From Pteria penguin (taxonomy: Eukaryota; Mollusca; Bivalvia; Pterioida; Pteriidae): DNA of 64,000 nt. The position numbers and the translations under genes were made by a program. Below the pieces are notes generated by a model. It did not search any database and was not told the DNA's origin. It saw nothing but the letters and a program-made list of their open reading frames with translations. The stretch lies in NCBI GenBank assembly GCA_035048485.1, contig CM068586.1, positions 30,131,849 to 30,195,848 on the forward strand, given 5' to 3'. Every line of letters starts with the position of its first letter. Position 1 is the first letter of the stretch. This document shows, one piece after another, positions 50,571 through 61,929 of the stretch.

Positions 50571-50644
50571 CTCATAAAACCATATGTGCTGTTACAAAAC
50601 TTTAGAACTCTAAAGTAATCGAGATACAGAGAAAAAACCTCTTT

Positions 50645-51165
50645 GCAAGGAAAGAGTCATAACTCCAGCAAAGGTTGGTAAATTGCAACAATTTTAAATC
50701 GGTCTACAGTTATTGGTAATAACTATGTGTTCAAGGTCCCAGTCCAATAAATTACAGAATGTGTGAAAAAAGTGTGGAAAACGCAGACAAGAAATCACAA
50801 CTCCGGCAAAAGTACAACTGCCACAACACAATTCATAATCGGTCTGTAGTACATGTAGTTGGCTATAATGTTTATAATGGTAACATTTGTACCATGTTAA
50901 AGTCTAACATCTCAAATGATGTGTGAAGAAATTCTGGAAAATTTATTTCAGACAAGATGACCTAGTTCCAGCCAAAACAAAAAGGTCATTGCGACAAACT
51001 CAATTTGAGTCTGTTGATGTTGCCAATTAAGATGTGTAATCAAGTTTAAATCAAATATCTCAACAGATGTATTAAAAATAATTTCTGACAAAGTCACCTC
51101 AATCCGATAAAAGTAAGATCACTGCAACGCAGTTCAAACTTGTTTGTACCTAGTACAGACAGACA
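50645..51165 (+). repeat. Diverged ~140-165-bp tandem repeat, about 3.5 copies
   Basis: Copies start near 50648, 50789, 50958 and 51096. Each opens with a 'tcataactccagc' or 'tcacaactccggc' or 'gacctagttccagc' phrase, has 'attgcaaca...aatcggtct' in the middle, and ends with 'gtgtgaaaaaagtgtgg' or 'gtgtgaagaaattctgg' and 'gacaaga'. The last copy is partial and runs into 'acagacagac'. Non-coding; similar repeats occur widely in bivalve DNA. Confidence 0.65.
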
Positions 51166-52439
51166 CATAGAAATACAGAAAAAGAGATGGACAGATAGAA
51201 GAAGATTTCAATATCCTCGACAACTTTTGTAGCTGGGGGTGGTTATAATGTATTAGACAAACCAAGTGCTGCGTTGACACTGTCCTTTTCATTGTCTTGA
51301 CTCTTTGCTCTGTCTGAAAGTTAAGCGAGCGTCTTGATACTTTGTACCGTCTGGATGTTTATACTGACCTCTTTATACCAGTATCTTCAGTTCGTTTTCA
51401 GAACAGCGGAACAATACTGTGCTATCTTTGTGGATGTTACATTATATATCTGTATTTCCATAATGCGGCCATATTACTAATAATTCCATTCCAGCCCCGA
51501 GACCGGGGTGCTCTCTCTCTATATAAGTTATACATACGGAGAAGTTGATGAGGGTAGTTGTGGTACATGGTAGCAGGGTCTTGAGAAATAATATTTAAAC
51601 AAGGAAGGTAAAGATTACATTTCATTCGATAAATCTTTTGAATGGATTTATGTTTAATCGCGCTAAATTGCTGTAATCTGATAATTTCTTCTTTCAGTGA
51701 CGTACGTGTATAAAATGAAAAATGCCTAGTTTTGGAGAATGAGTGTGTTCTGATGATGGATAAAACCACTTTAGAAGTCTTAAAATCTTCAACATGAATT
51801 GATCTGATCTGAGTATCCACATCTATAGCCTTTTTCTTCATCCATCTTCAAGAATAATCCTCGTACGAGTTCAAGAGTATTTCAAAATTCTGACTCCATA
51901 TGACGGATATTGCCTCTCAAAATGTCGGACCCTGTTGTAAGTACAAATTCGAAAAAGTACGACTCGTTGTCTCCTGTGAGTTCTCTCAAATAACCCGAGT
52001 ACATTTACTGATTGGCATGCAGGACAAGGTAGATTTACTTTACTGTCAATTTTAGCATTGCATCTATAGATTATGGGGGTCACCCAACAAAACTTGCTAT
52101 ATTTCTAATGTAAGCAACAAATCATTTTTAGGTCATAAAATCTGTACATTAATGAAATGAAATTAATATTAATGATTTTACAGAAAAATCAAACTTTATT
52201 TATAGATTGTTCAAATAATTTCACTTAAGCAGAGCCCCTGATACATTGAAATAGCAGTCCCTCTCTCCCTTCAACAGATCAGCTTTTTGTTAAATACCTT
52301 GCTTTGAACTAGAATTGATGTCAGTTTTCCAATTTTGAATCATCCTCTTCTTCAATTACAAATGTTGTGCGTTATACTTCATGTGGCAGTCACGATAAAA
52401 GCATCACATGGCAGTATGATACAGTTAAAAAGTTAAGAT

Positions 52440-54720
52440 CCTTGATCCTCAACCTAAGCTGAAGCAGACAGATGGTGGTTTGCCCATTGCTGTCCGGTAG
52501 TCCTTCAAGGAACTTGCTGTTGTCATTGCTGATGGAAGTTTGTTCCACTCCCTAATGGTCTGTCGGAAGGAGAACCGGCACACATCCTTTTCGTTGTTGG
52601 AATGCGAAAGTTATGTTGTCTCCTTGTCCTGGTGTCTGTCTGGATAAGGTATTGCTTCTGTGTTATTCTAGATCTTGAATAGCAACAGAAGACGGATCTT
52701 TACCTTTCTGATCTGTAATGGTTCCCATCCCAAGGAATTGACTATATTAGTAACACGTTTCTTGCCCCAGTAATTCCTTACAGCAAATCGTGCCGCTCTA
52801 CGCTGGACTTACTCTGTTTGGTTGATCTGTTTAGAAAGCTGAGTGTCCTACTGGCTTTCACTGTGATGGTGTCGATATGCGTATTTCATTACAAGTTGCT
52901 GCTGATTGTAACTCCAAGGTACCTGCTTGAGTCCACTATTTCTAGCTTCTGGTTGTGTAACCTGTAGTCTGCTTTGATAATCTATTTTGATGAGACATGT
53001 ATGGCAACGCATTTCTTTGGATGGAAGAACACCTTCTCAAGTGCTGTAAGGTCTTGCTGGTTGCTGTCTACTGTGCTGTTGATTGGAAGGCACAGTAAGC
53101 AATCGTCTGTGAACAACCTGGCTTCTGACTTGGTGACTTCTGGGAGGTCGTTGATGAATATGAGGAAGGGCAGAGGACCAGGTACTGTTCCCTGTGGTAC
53201 TTCGGATAGTATTAGGATAGGCATACTCGTCTAGAAGGACATGTTGTTGTCTGTTGTTCACAAGGTCCTTAATCTATATCAGAATGTTGTCTCTTACACC
53301 GTAGTACTACAGTACTACAGGTCCGGGAAACTGGTCTGTAGTTGGAGGCCTGATGTTTTTCACCGTTCTTGTATATCGGAACAATAGAAGCTGATCGCTA
53401 GCTGTCTGGAATAGTGCATGTATCCAATGAGATCTGGAAGACTTTGGTCAATGCTGGGGTAATCTGGTCTGCATGCTCATGCATAAGCCTGGTTTGGATT
53501 CCATCTAATATTGCTACTTTATGGAATCAAATCCTAAGTAAATTGAGGACTCCTGCTTGGTTGTCATAGATTGATGGGAGGGCTGGATATGGAATAGCAC
53601 CTTTGTTTTGGCATCGATGTGCTATCCTGTCTGTTGTAGACAGAATGAAATTGCTGGTTGAATATTTTTGCTTTGGATTCTGTATCGCTGTAGAGGAGTC
53701 CTTTTGCGAGTCCTGGCGTTTGCTTCGCAGAATCTCTTGCTGTTGTTCTGCATCTCACCACATACTGTTTGGTCCATTACCTCATCATGAGTTGTCCTCA
53801 TTTTCCTTGTGTTGCTGCATTGAGTCACCGATATCGCACCTGGTCCTTAGGGTTCATTGTGCGGCGTGCTTTCCAGAAGGCTTTATGGTGTCGATGAAGT
53901 AGGCGTTTGACCTTTGTTGTCATCCATGGATTTGAATATCAACTCCTGCTGATCTTGGTGGGGATGGTGTCTTCTACTATAGCTGATATGGATCCTTTGA
54001 AGTCAATCCAGATGTTGTTGGCTGTTGTGTATTCTTTTGTCACTGCTGTTGTTATATGTTAATTGACCACTTATCTGTTTGCTTTGCCTCATAATAGAAT
54101 CTTTCGAGGGCATGACTGCTGATGGTATATATGAAGAGAGAGATCCATCATCACAATATCGTGGTCACTTTTTCCGATCGCTTTTAGAGCTTTGATCTGT
54201 TGACTAAGGATGGATGAGACGTGAAGAGAGGGAAGATATTGCTGCCTCTGGTAGGGAAGGTCACTTCTTGCTTTATGGCTAAGTCACCTCGTAGATTGAG
54301 GTATGCATCATACAGCTGTCGGGACATTTTGGCCGTTGATGTCAGGTCGGTTGAAATTTCTATAGTATAAAGTAGGCTGATTTGTGGTCAGCTTTGACTA
54401 TTGTGATATCTGTAACTAGCGCCTGAGTATACTCCTCATTTGTTGTTTGGTGGTCTGTAGGCTGCTGATATCAAGGCTGACTCCCCATGTCTAAACATCA
54501 CTTTGACGCTGATGAATTCACAGGTTTCATCAAGCAGGGTAATAAAGTTCATCAGTACTCCACCATGGGGGTCGTCTCACCTGTCCCTCCTGAGCACTTC
54601 ATATTCTACAAGGATTACTTCTGATGAGCTCAAGTCGGGTCCTAGCCATATCTCCGTGCCAATGATGATATCTGGTTGGGTTGAGTCCATTAGCGATTGT
54701 AGATCGGGTTGTTTACATTA
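52440..54720 (-). pseudogene. Degraded non-LTR retrotransposon (endonuclease-reverse transcriptase)
   Basis: Minus-strand fragments follow the order of a LINE protein. First, endonuclease near 54540-54710: LMDSTQPDIIIGTEIWLGPD, EVILVEYEVLRRDR, a TGA, DDPHGGVLM. Then a linker near 53564-53761 with ESKAKIFNQQFHSVY. Then the RT core at 52982-53224: VPQGTVPGPLPFLIFINDLP and LFTDDCLL. Then VQRRAARFAVRNYWGKK near 52750-52810 and a terminal FSFRQTIREWNKLPSAM near 52540-52590. The active site reads FTDD where FADD is usual. Several stops and frameshifts break it, so it is dead. The layout fits Jockey/CR1-like elements; the clade is not proven. The 5' end is truncated at about 54720. Confidence 0.9.
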
Positions 54721-55234
54721 GATATAAAACCGGAAATTTATGTACAACAAAGAAAAAGATTTGAATCTAAGATATTTCAAAACATAAGAAGTATGTACAA
54801 ATAAATTTTGGGTTATACTTATCCTTTGTATATCTGATTGATGTTTATATCGATGAAACACTTGATCTAAACTATTTGTGGCTGTTTTTGAAGAACAATA
54901 TTTTTGCAGTGTGAGGACGCTCGTCTTGAACACCACGCATGCGCACGCATCTTAAACTTGCCGCCATCACGTAGTTTATTTTTGAAGTCTATTCGAAAAA
55001 TTTCTGACTTTCGAAACTGCTTATCTTGGGTAAATCACGGAACTGTTTTGGTATCCCATAAATTATCTGAACATCCAATGGTGTCTTCTTGTATTTATTT
55101 ATATGGCCATACACGAGTTCTTATTCACGTGGTTACAACTTTATATTCAACCTTTGACGAAGCAGTGCCCCCCTTATGATTTCCTACAGAGGGACCAAGC
55201 ACATTCTGTAGATTACCCTATTACTATCATTATA

Positions 55235-55407
55235 GAGGGAAAGGCTTGATGTAGTGGTCAAGCGCTTGGCTTGCGGCACCGACGATCCGGGTTCGATTCC
55301 CGGATTGCGCCAGTATGTTTAACAGGTTGGTTACCCCCTGCTCACATGTTGCGATATAACTGAAAAATTGTTGAAAGCGACGTAAAAACCAATAAACCAA
55401 CCAACCA
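55235..55407 (+). mobile_element. Intact tRNA-derived SINE with 12-bp target-site duplication
   Basis: Box A lies at 55252-55265 (TAGTGGTCAAGCGC) and box B at 55290-55300 (GGTTCGATTCC). A conserved 3' domain ('gttgcgatataactgaaaaa', 'ttgttgaaagcgacgtaaaa') and a short CCAA-rich tail follow. The 12-mer ACTATCATTATA flanks it exactly at 55223-55234 and 55408-55419. An intact duplication and intact promoter boxes mean a fairly recent insertion, younger than the copy at 8440. Transcription would be by RNA polymerase III and mobility would depend on a partner LINE. The head is tRNA-like but too altered to be a tRNA gene. Confidence 0.95.
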
Positions 55408-55461
55408 ACTATCATTATATAACTAGGAAGTACTTCACAAGTCGAGTCTTCAACACCGTCT

Positions 55462-57661
55462 TACGGAGCCCCTTAAGGGACATAAAAAGATATGGTGAAA
55501 AAAAATTATTAAACTGAGATCTCAGATTACTAAACTGAGATCTCAGATTACTAATCTGTTATCACAGATTACTAATCTGTTATCTCAGATTACTAATCTG
55601 TTATCTCAGATTACTAAACTGAGATCTCAGATTATGGAATACATATTTTCTAAGTTATAAGTCCCATAACTCTTGTAAAACAAGAGGCCCAAATGGGCCT
55701 ATATCGCTCACCTGAGCACAAATTGCTTATTTACAAGCAAATGTTAGCTCATTTCAGTAGGAAATTGTGCATTTTTTCTAAGATACTTTCTATAAGGTTT
55801 GGTGATATACGTGCAGTCGTGCTGAAGAAGTCAAAAATGTGTCAACTAATCAGGGCCAAGTCTGCCATCTTGGATGAGGAATTGGCTCGAAAAACACAAA
55901 CTTGGTAGAAAATGTAGTTAACGGACGGATAAACCACTTTAAACAAGAGTTCACTTAAGTTACGCTCAGGTAAGCTAAAACTCGAGCAGAGCGCCCCCCC
56001 CCCCCCTCTTTTTTTTTCCTTCATGCACATTCTGAGATGTTGATCTTCGTGTCTCTTAAGTTTCATGGAATTCGGGATTCAAGTTCAAGAGGAGGTGTGA
56101 TGACAAGATTATGGAATGACAGGGGGCAACACGTACTATATGCCCCAGGCCATAGATGGCATGACCTTGGACGGACGGACTCACCCACGGCAGTAGACAA
56201 AACCTTAACATAACACATTTGTCGGGCGTATAAAAATATTGAGTAACGAAAAAAATTACCTGAATTTAATTATTCATAGATCAGTATGTTGTTTAACATT
56301 AAGCATGGAGCGATAATTCCAGGGCACCCGGTCTTATACGTAGTGCTCAGACCCCAAATTGCGTACAAAATGTTTTTCTGCAGTTCTTCCACACTTGTAA
56401 GCAGTTCATACGTTTTTTATTAACGTAAGATTGTACGGAGTTCATACGCACTCTCCGCAATCCATACGCATTTGTCTGTCTAAGCCCGACTTATTGGACA
56501 TCTAGCTAGCTAGGGGGTCTGTCTATTTATCAAAATAATGCCATCTCAAAAGACCGTAGTTATTACAAAAGGCGCTTTAAATCGACATGTTTTGTTAAAC
56601 ATTTTATATATGAGGGGGCGGACGGACGAACAGACAAGATGATACATGGGGTTACAGGCGGACAGACAATGCGATTCCTACATACGTTTTCGTGGAAGGG
56701 TATAAAAATTTCTAATCTGAATGTCTAGCAATTGTGCTTTAAAGGGAACTTTTTTGTCAGAATGCTCTAACCACTCGTGCTTAGCAGGTCATGTATGAGT
56801 CCATTTTATTAAGAGTTTTCTTCCATTGCTTAAGCAGCTGATTCTTGTGAAATTTCACTGGATATATATATCAAAACTTTTAAAAGTAATTTGTATCGTT
56901 ATAGTTTCAACATGTTCAATATTTGACATAAGTTTCACGAAAAAAAAAATATAAGCAGAGGTACATTACCTCTAAAACAAATATTTTACAATGGAATGGA
57001 CTTCACCGGGTTTTTCAATACTCTATACACATAACAAATACAAGTTAACAACCTTTTTGATATTCTCTTTAATGAAACTTTTAACAAAATCTTTCAACAT
57101 CAATCAAAAGTCATGCAAAAATGTGTGAATAAGTGGGTCTTTCAGTGTTGCTACCGATAAATGAATAATTAATAAGATACCTATTTATGTATATATATAC
57201 TCTTGAAAATAAAACAAGAAACCGCTAAAGACAGTATGGCCGGATTGCAAAGCAATTTCAAACAATGTCAAGGTCACAAGTAATTGTACCAATTGAAAGC
57301 ATTCGCTATTAACTATGTGTGAAATATGAAAGTCCTATTCCTATTGATTCAAAAGATATAGCCAAAATGAAAGTTTTTTAAAAGTAGGTCAAAGTCCAAG
57401 GTCAAATTCACTAGGTCAAAAGTTATGGTATCTGAGATCTCAGTTTAGTAATCTGAGATAACAGATTAGTAATCTGAGATCTCAGTTTAGTAATCTGAGA
57501 TAACAGATTAGTAATCTGAGATCTCAGATTAGTAATCTGAGATCTCAGTTTAGTAATCTGATATAACAGATTAGTAATCTGAGATCTCAGTTTAGTTATC
57601 TGAGATCTCAGATTAATAATTTTTTTAACCTGTCATTTTATGTACCTTTAGGGGCTCCGTA
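55462..57661. mobile_element. Foldback element, 2.2 kb, with inverted ends built of 21-bp repeats
   Basis: The outer ends are TACGGAGCCCC at 55462 and its reverse complement GGGGCTCCGTA ending at 57661. Next inside come 'acataaaa', a T/A-rich stretch and then tandem 21-bp units carrying the palindrome CTGAGATCTCAG. There are about six units on the left (to about 55634) and nine on the right (from about 57430). CCGTCT flanks both sides (55456-55461, 57662-57667), a likely 6-bp target-site duplication. The interior (55635-57429) has no intact gene. It holds a 'gaggcccaaatgggcc' hairpin repeat, a 14-C run at 55993-56006 and dispersed-repeat sequence at 57237-57425. The structure fits foldback-type DNA transposons; no transposase is present, so it is non-autonomous. 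Confidence 0.88.
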
Positions 57662-57667
57662 CCGTCT

Positions 57668-59025
57668 CGCTTAAAAAGTGAAAAAATAATAGATATTGTT
57701 CTAAATACTGATATAATCCATTGGGCATCAGATATCTGTCTTTATAGTGGTGCAGTAAATTTACAACAAAGCATTTGGTGCAAGATAATAGTGTTCATAC
57801 ATTGACATGTGTATTAGGTAACTATCCGCACTGGGAACCTCGATATCAATGTGGCCAAATATCTCTGTAACGTCTCCTTTGTTCCTACCCATATCGTATT
57901 TTCTGTTTGGTTTGCTTGGGTGGAGTTTATCACCTGACTGAGCCAGATTTCTTCCCTCATAATTTGTTGATTTACGTGCGCCATTGTATCCTCACTGTTC
58001 TATGCCATTTTAGATAGAACCTGATATTGTCGAAATTAACAAATAATGCAAAACTTTTAAAAACTTATAAAAACATGTGTTAGAATGGTATTTCTGAATT
58101 TTGTTTCAATGAATAGAACTGTAAAGAAAATTAATTAAACATTAAATTAAAGCAGCCATAACGGGGCAGTTACTCTCGTTACAGCAAAAATCTACACTAT
58201 TCCATCGCGTGGAAACATACAATTATATTAATTTCATACGTTCAACGTGACTTCGATGTGCCTATCATTCAAGTTTCGCTAGTATATCACTCATAAAAGC
58301 ATAGAATATACTAAGACTTTTTATAAAATTGTTATTGAAGCGTGAAATAAATGTCAGGTTTAGTATCCGACACAGTTATTGACTGTTGATGGGCGCATCA
58401 CCTAAGCTTGGTTGATATGTCACTTATAGTTAGCAAAGATTGGACTTTAACGCAGATGTTTACCGTACGTCGACTGACGGACGAACGAACGGAGTGATGC
58501 CAATATAATACCAATACGATAAAAGCTTTGTTGCAGTTGTATAATAATCAAATCATTTAATAATCATTAAGAAGAAACTACAACATACATGTTTCATTTC
58601 TGGTTAAATTTATTGCTAGCTATTCTGTAATAATGGTACATGTTTGGCAAACAAATACAATTAAAGCTCCTTTTATAATAATGTCCTACAGTTGTACTAT
58701 TCCAGTAGTCTTTGCCTAAAAAGGCAGTATATCATTCGTTACACTTCCCAACCAATAGGTGTTCAAGAATGAACATGTTCATCAGAGAAGCAGACTGTTT
58801 GATAAAAATCGAGTTCTATATATCATTGAATTCGCCTTTCGATTTACTTTGGTCAATATTATTATGATTAGTGGGGAGGAAGTGCCACCTTTTTCTAAAT
58901 TCCATCCTGTTCAATCTTCATAATTTCCATTGTAATCAATAGAATAATCTGTATCATAGGTAAGAATAGCACCATTCTGCTCTATCCTTGTATCCCGTGA
59001 TATTTTTCTCTCTTTTCATTGGCCA
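57668..59025. other. Non-coding stretch
   Basis: No exon, RNA gene or bounded repeat was recognised. It is AT-rich and lies between the foldback element and a MITE, downstream of the minus-strand glycosyltransferase gene. Part of it could be that gene's 3' untranslated region. Confidence 0.4.
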
Positions 59026-59030
59026 AAATG

Positions 59031-59170
59031 CAGTGGCGGATTTAGAGGCCCCCTCCCCCTTTTGGTCACATATTCACTTGTAAAAATCCATATTTTGCAC
59101 CAAAAATGGCCGAGAAATTTGGTTAATACCTATTTGGGCCCCCTTTTCGGAAGTCCTGGATCCGCCACTG
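59031..59170. mobile_element. 140-bp MITE, copy 1
   Basis: Terminal inverted repeats CAGTGGCGGAT and ATCCGCCACTG bound a 140-bp sequence containing a 'ccccctccccctttt' block. AAATG flanks both ends directly (59026-59030, 59171-59175). The CAGTGGCGGA terminus resembles those of hAT-type MITEs found in many animals, although a 5-bp duplication is shorter than the usual 8 bp of hAT. It lies 150 bp beyond the stop codon of the glycosyltransferase gene. A related copy is at 63765-63899. Confidence 0.88.
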
Positions 59171-59319
59171 AAATGGACATAAAACATTACATGGTGTGTC
59201 TTTGGGATATTTGAAATTGTACCATCTCACAATGTTTGACTTCCCACAGCGTGTATAAGCAGGTATACCAAATCAATGCTCTGAGGTATATCCGAGAAGA
59301 ATAGGCCAGTTTACAGATG

Positions 59320-60651
59320 TTATACAGTTTTGGAGGCTGTAATATTTTGATACATTTTCTTAAATTGTTTGTATGAATGGAAGCCGTGCAGAGCTATTGA
59401 TTTGCTTGTATCAAGGTCACGACCATAGCCCATGTGAACATAATTGTTACTTGTCGGTTTTATGCCAACTTTCTGCGCCACTATGCCAATGTATACGTCA
59501 TCAAACTTAAACTTCTTGACATAAGGAATCGCAAAGTTAAAACTTCGAATCACATAACCAGATGTAAGGATAGCAGCTCCTGAAAGAAATGGGGGATAAC
59601 ATTTAAAGGGGTATAATTCTTTTGATATTGGCCATTTGCTTTTCTTATTACGAAATGGTGATGGCCTCTTATGTAAATTACCAGACAAAATTGTTTTTTC
59701 TTCGCCAGGAAGTAACCCTTTGTAGTAGTCGACAAGGTTTTTAAAATTTATGAAGACATCATCATCTATAAGTGCTACATAACGAGCATTCGGACAAAAC
59801 TTTGCTACCCATCTTATTCCCATGATAGTCTTAAAGCTATTATTGTAATAAGTATCTATAAAGTCTTCCTGTATGATGTCTCCAAACACCTGAAATTCAC
59901 GATGCACCCTTTTTCTGACTGAAACGTCATTAGAATAACCTAGTAGGAACACCAGCCGATTAAGCCCAGTTTTGCCGTCTTTACCCCAAGTTTCTCTCAC
60001 AGCTTTCCGTAACACAAAGTTTGTTACTCTGGACTTCACCACAGACAGGATATTGATATTTTGCGACATGCACGTACCATATGCGTTATATGTATATGAA
60101 AAATCATGCGAATGAATTGGCACTATTCCGTCCATGGACCAATCGCTGCCCTTAATTATTTCGGAGAAATTTGTCACTAGAGGGTAAGAAGTTTTTAGAT
60201 TATCACACCATGGCGCTATGTCGTTGTTGGACGTTTCACTATTGTTTGTAATATCCACATTCACGGTTGTCTTCAACTGTTCTCTTTCTGTGGCGTTAGA
60301 TCCTATAACCATATTAGGATATACAGCTCTATTAGTTGTTTTATCTATTACATTCTTAGAGTATAATGTCGTTTGAATATTAAGAGAAATGCTTGTGTCG
60401 ATGTTATCATGCTTTACATTTGTTGTAGGCAGCACTGGTATTGCTCCAGGTTTTGTAGAGTAATTCATTTCCTTTGCTATTAATTCTCTCACGAGACGTA
60501 TATTGTATATATGTTTCTTGTTGTCCTTGAACAAAGTTTGAAATGTATCACTTAGATATAAAACACAAATCCCAGTGCATATGAATGAATATAGTTGCAA
60601 TGAACACAAAATGGTTGTTACGTTAAAATTTGATTTGACCTCTCTCACCAT
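59320..60651 (-). CDS. Beta-1,3-galactosyltransferase-like glycosyltransferase (GT31)
   Basis: A single coding exon gives 443 residues. It is a type II membrane protein: a short cytosolic tail, a membrane segment at about residues 12-33, a variable stem to about 200, then the GT31 catalytic domain with AVRETWG (217-223), IDDDVF with the metal-binding DDD (296-298), FLSGAA (355-360) and DDVYIG (384-389). Sequons at N63, N119, N136, N161, N270 and N436 suggest N-glycosylation. It would act in the Golgi, moving a sugar from a UDP-sugar in beta-1,3 linkage; galactose and GlcNAc donors cannot be told apart. The start is the ATG at 60651 in a CACCATGG context, 8 nt after a strong acceptor ('tttctttgttgcag'). 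The open frame runs upstream through an Asp-coding microsatellite, which is best read as intron. A 5' exon must lie further right. Family firm, acceptor substrate unknown. Confidence 0.9.
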   Translation of the reverse strand: MVREVKSNFNVTTILCSLQLYSFICTGICVLYLSDTFQTLFKDNKKHIYNIRLVRELIAKEMNYSTKPGAIPVLPTTNVKHDNIDTSISLNIQTTLYSKNVIDKTTNRAVYPNMVIGSNATEREQLKTTVNVDITNNSETSNNDIAPWCDNLKTSYPLVTNFSEIIKGSDWSMDGIVPIHSHDFSYTYNAYGTCMSQNINILSVVKSRVTNFVLRKAVRETWGKDGKTGLNRLVFLLGYSNDVSVRKRVHREFQVFGDIIQEDFIDTYYNNSFKTIMGIRWVAKFCPNARYVALIDDDVFINFKNLVDYYKGLLPGEEKTILSGNLHKRPSPFRNKKSKWPISKELYPFKCYPPFLSGAAILTSGYVIRSFNFAIPYVKKFKFDDVYIGIVAQKVGIKPTSNNYVHMGYGRDLDTSKSIALHGFHSYKQFKKMYQNITASKTV

Positions 60652-60717
60652 GGTGGGTTCTGCAACAAAGAAAATATAAAGACAATTTCTGTTACTACTA
60701 CTACTGCTAACAATATT

Positions 60718-60767
<50 letters not shown>

Positions 60768-60768
60768 T
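60718..60768. repeat. (ATC)n microsatellite in the intron before the GT31 coding exon
   Basis: About seventeen perfect ATC units on the plus strand read as poly-Asp on the minus strand. The acceptor at about 60660 places them in the intron, so they should not be translated in the spliced mRNA. Confidence 0.95.
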
Positions 60769-60849
60769 TAAGGAACAATAGTTTATGAAACATATATATA
60801 TTATTTTTAAATACTTCATGAAAAATAAGATAGCAAACAAAACATGATA

Positions 60850-61870
60850 GCAAACTCAGAATAAACTCAGAACAAAATCACGACAAAATAACGAGAGCAA
60901 TAAGGATATCTGGGAAAACAAAAATGTCTTACAAGTAAGCTTTTCCTGCCATACAGTAACATCTGCTGTGATCCGTAGATAATTTTTCAACATAACAGGT
61001 AAGCACGAAGCCATATCCGTACAATGCCAAAATCAGTTTGACGGTAGCTATAATACTACATTGTTCTAATACTACAATTGAATAAGGAATCCAATATCTC
61101 AAATGCTGAAGAAGTTGTTTTACATCGATACCATTTTCTGACACGAATCTCTAAATCCTTGTAATATAACACTCTACCACATTCTTGTATAGCACGTAAA
61201 TTGTGAGACATAAGTGATGCATGCGGGTGGTAAAAGAAAGCTATATTTTGGATGTAACAGAGTATAACAGAAGAGTTTAAGATAATGGAGTAGTAAAGTT
61301 GATTCTTCACGGTAGGTTTTACAGCATGTGCACAAAACACGCATTTTTTTCAGGGCATATAGCGATTCACACAAAATAGAAAGACATTTTTTACCCAAGA
61401 AAATTGTACAAAGGGTGCTGGGTAAAATCATAAATTCTAAAAAATAACCTAGACACCAATAACGTCCATCATGTTTTTTTTGCATAACCTAATAGAAAAG
61501 AACAAAGAACAATTAGCTTACTTTGTTTTATGACACTTCCTTTCGGAGGACCATTAAGATGCTAAAAAAAGAAGGTATGATGTTTCAGAAACTGTCCCAG
61601 AATTATCAAGGTATAGGTACAAAGTTTCCCGAGTAACTATAAAATGTCTACCATTGTATAGTATAGATATTAATAGCGTATATATTTGAAAAACTGTTGC
61701 TTAGGCCACAATAAAAGATTCTTAGATTCTCACATCCACCTGTTTCGATTTTCAACTCCGATTTTTTTATTTTTGAATTTCACAATTTGTGAAAATGGCG
61801 GCAAACTGAATTCCGGAAATTCCGTGTCTTGTCCGACTTCAGTTCCGTAAGTCAAATGAAAATGTGAAAG
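60850..61870. other. Non-coding stretch upstream of the GT31 gene
   Basis: Small open frames on the minus strand (to 103 codons) lack recognisable domains. A 5' untranslated exon and promoter of the GT31 gene may lie here, but no specific signal could be fixed. Confidence 0.35.
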
Positions 61871-61929
61871 TTGATAAATGTCATTATTCAGTGTTTGCTT
61901 TCTATTTTAGTTGTATTCTGTGTCCAACT

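Noticed and set aside
51437..51841. 134-codon minus-strand frame
   Set aside because: No recognisable domain, no start context or splice support. It may be eroded element sequence, but nothing positive supports a gene.
54503..54721. Plus-strand 72-codon frame
   Set aside because: It is antisense to the clear endonuclease part of the LINE on the minus strand.
55242..55313. tRNA gene
   Set aside because: Box A and box B are present, but the head cannot be folded by eye into a proper tRNA, and the sequence continues into a SINE body flanked by a target-site duplication.
60652..60840. N-terminal extension of the GT31 protein with poly-Asp
   Set aside because: A strong splice acceptor lies between it and the CACCATGG start, and the Asp run is a simple (ATC)n microsatellite.
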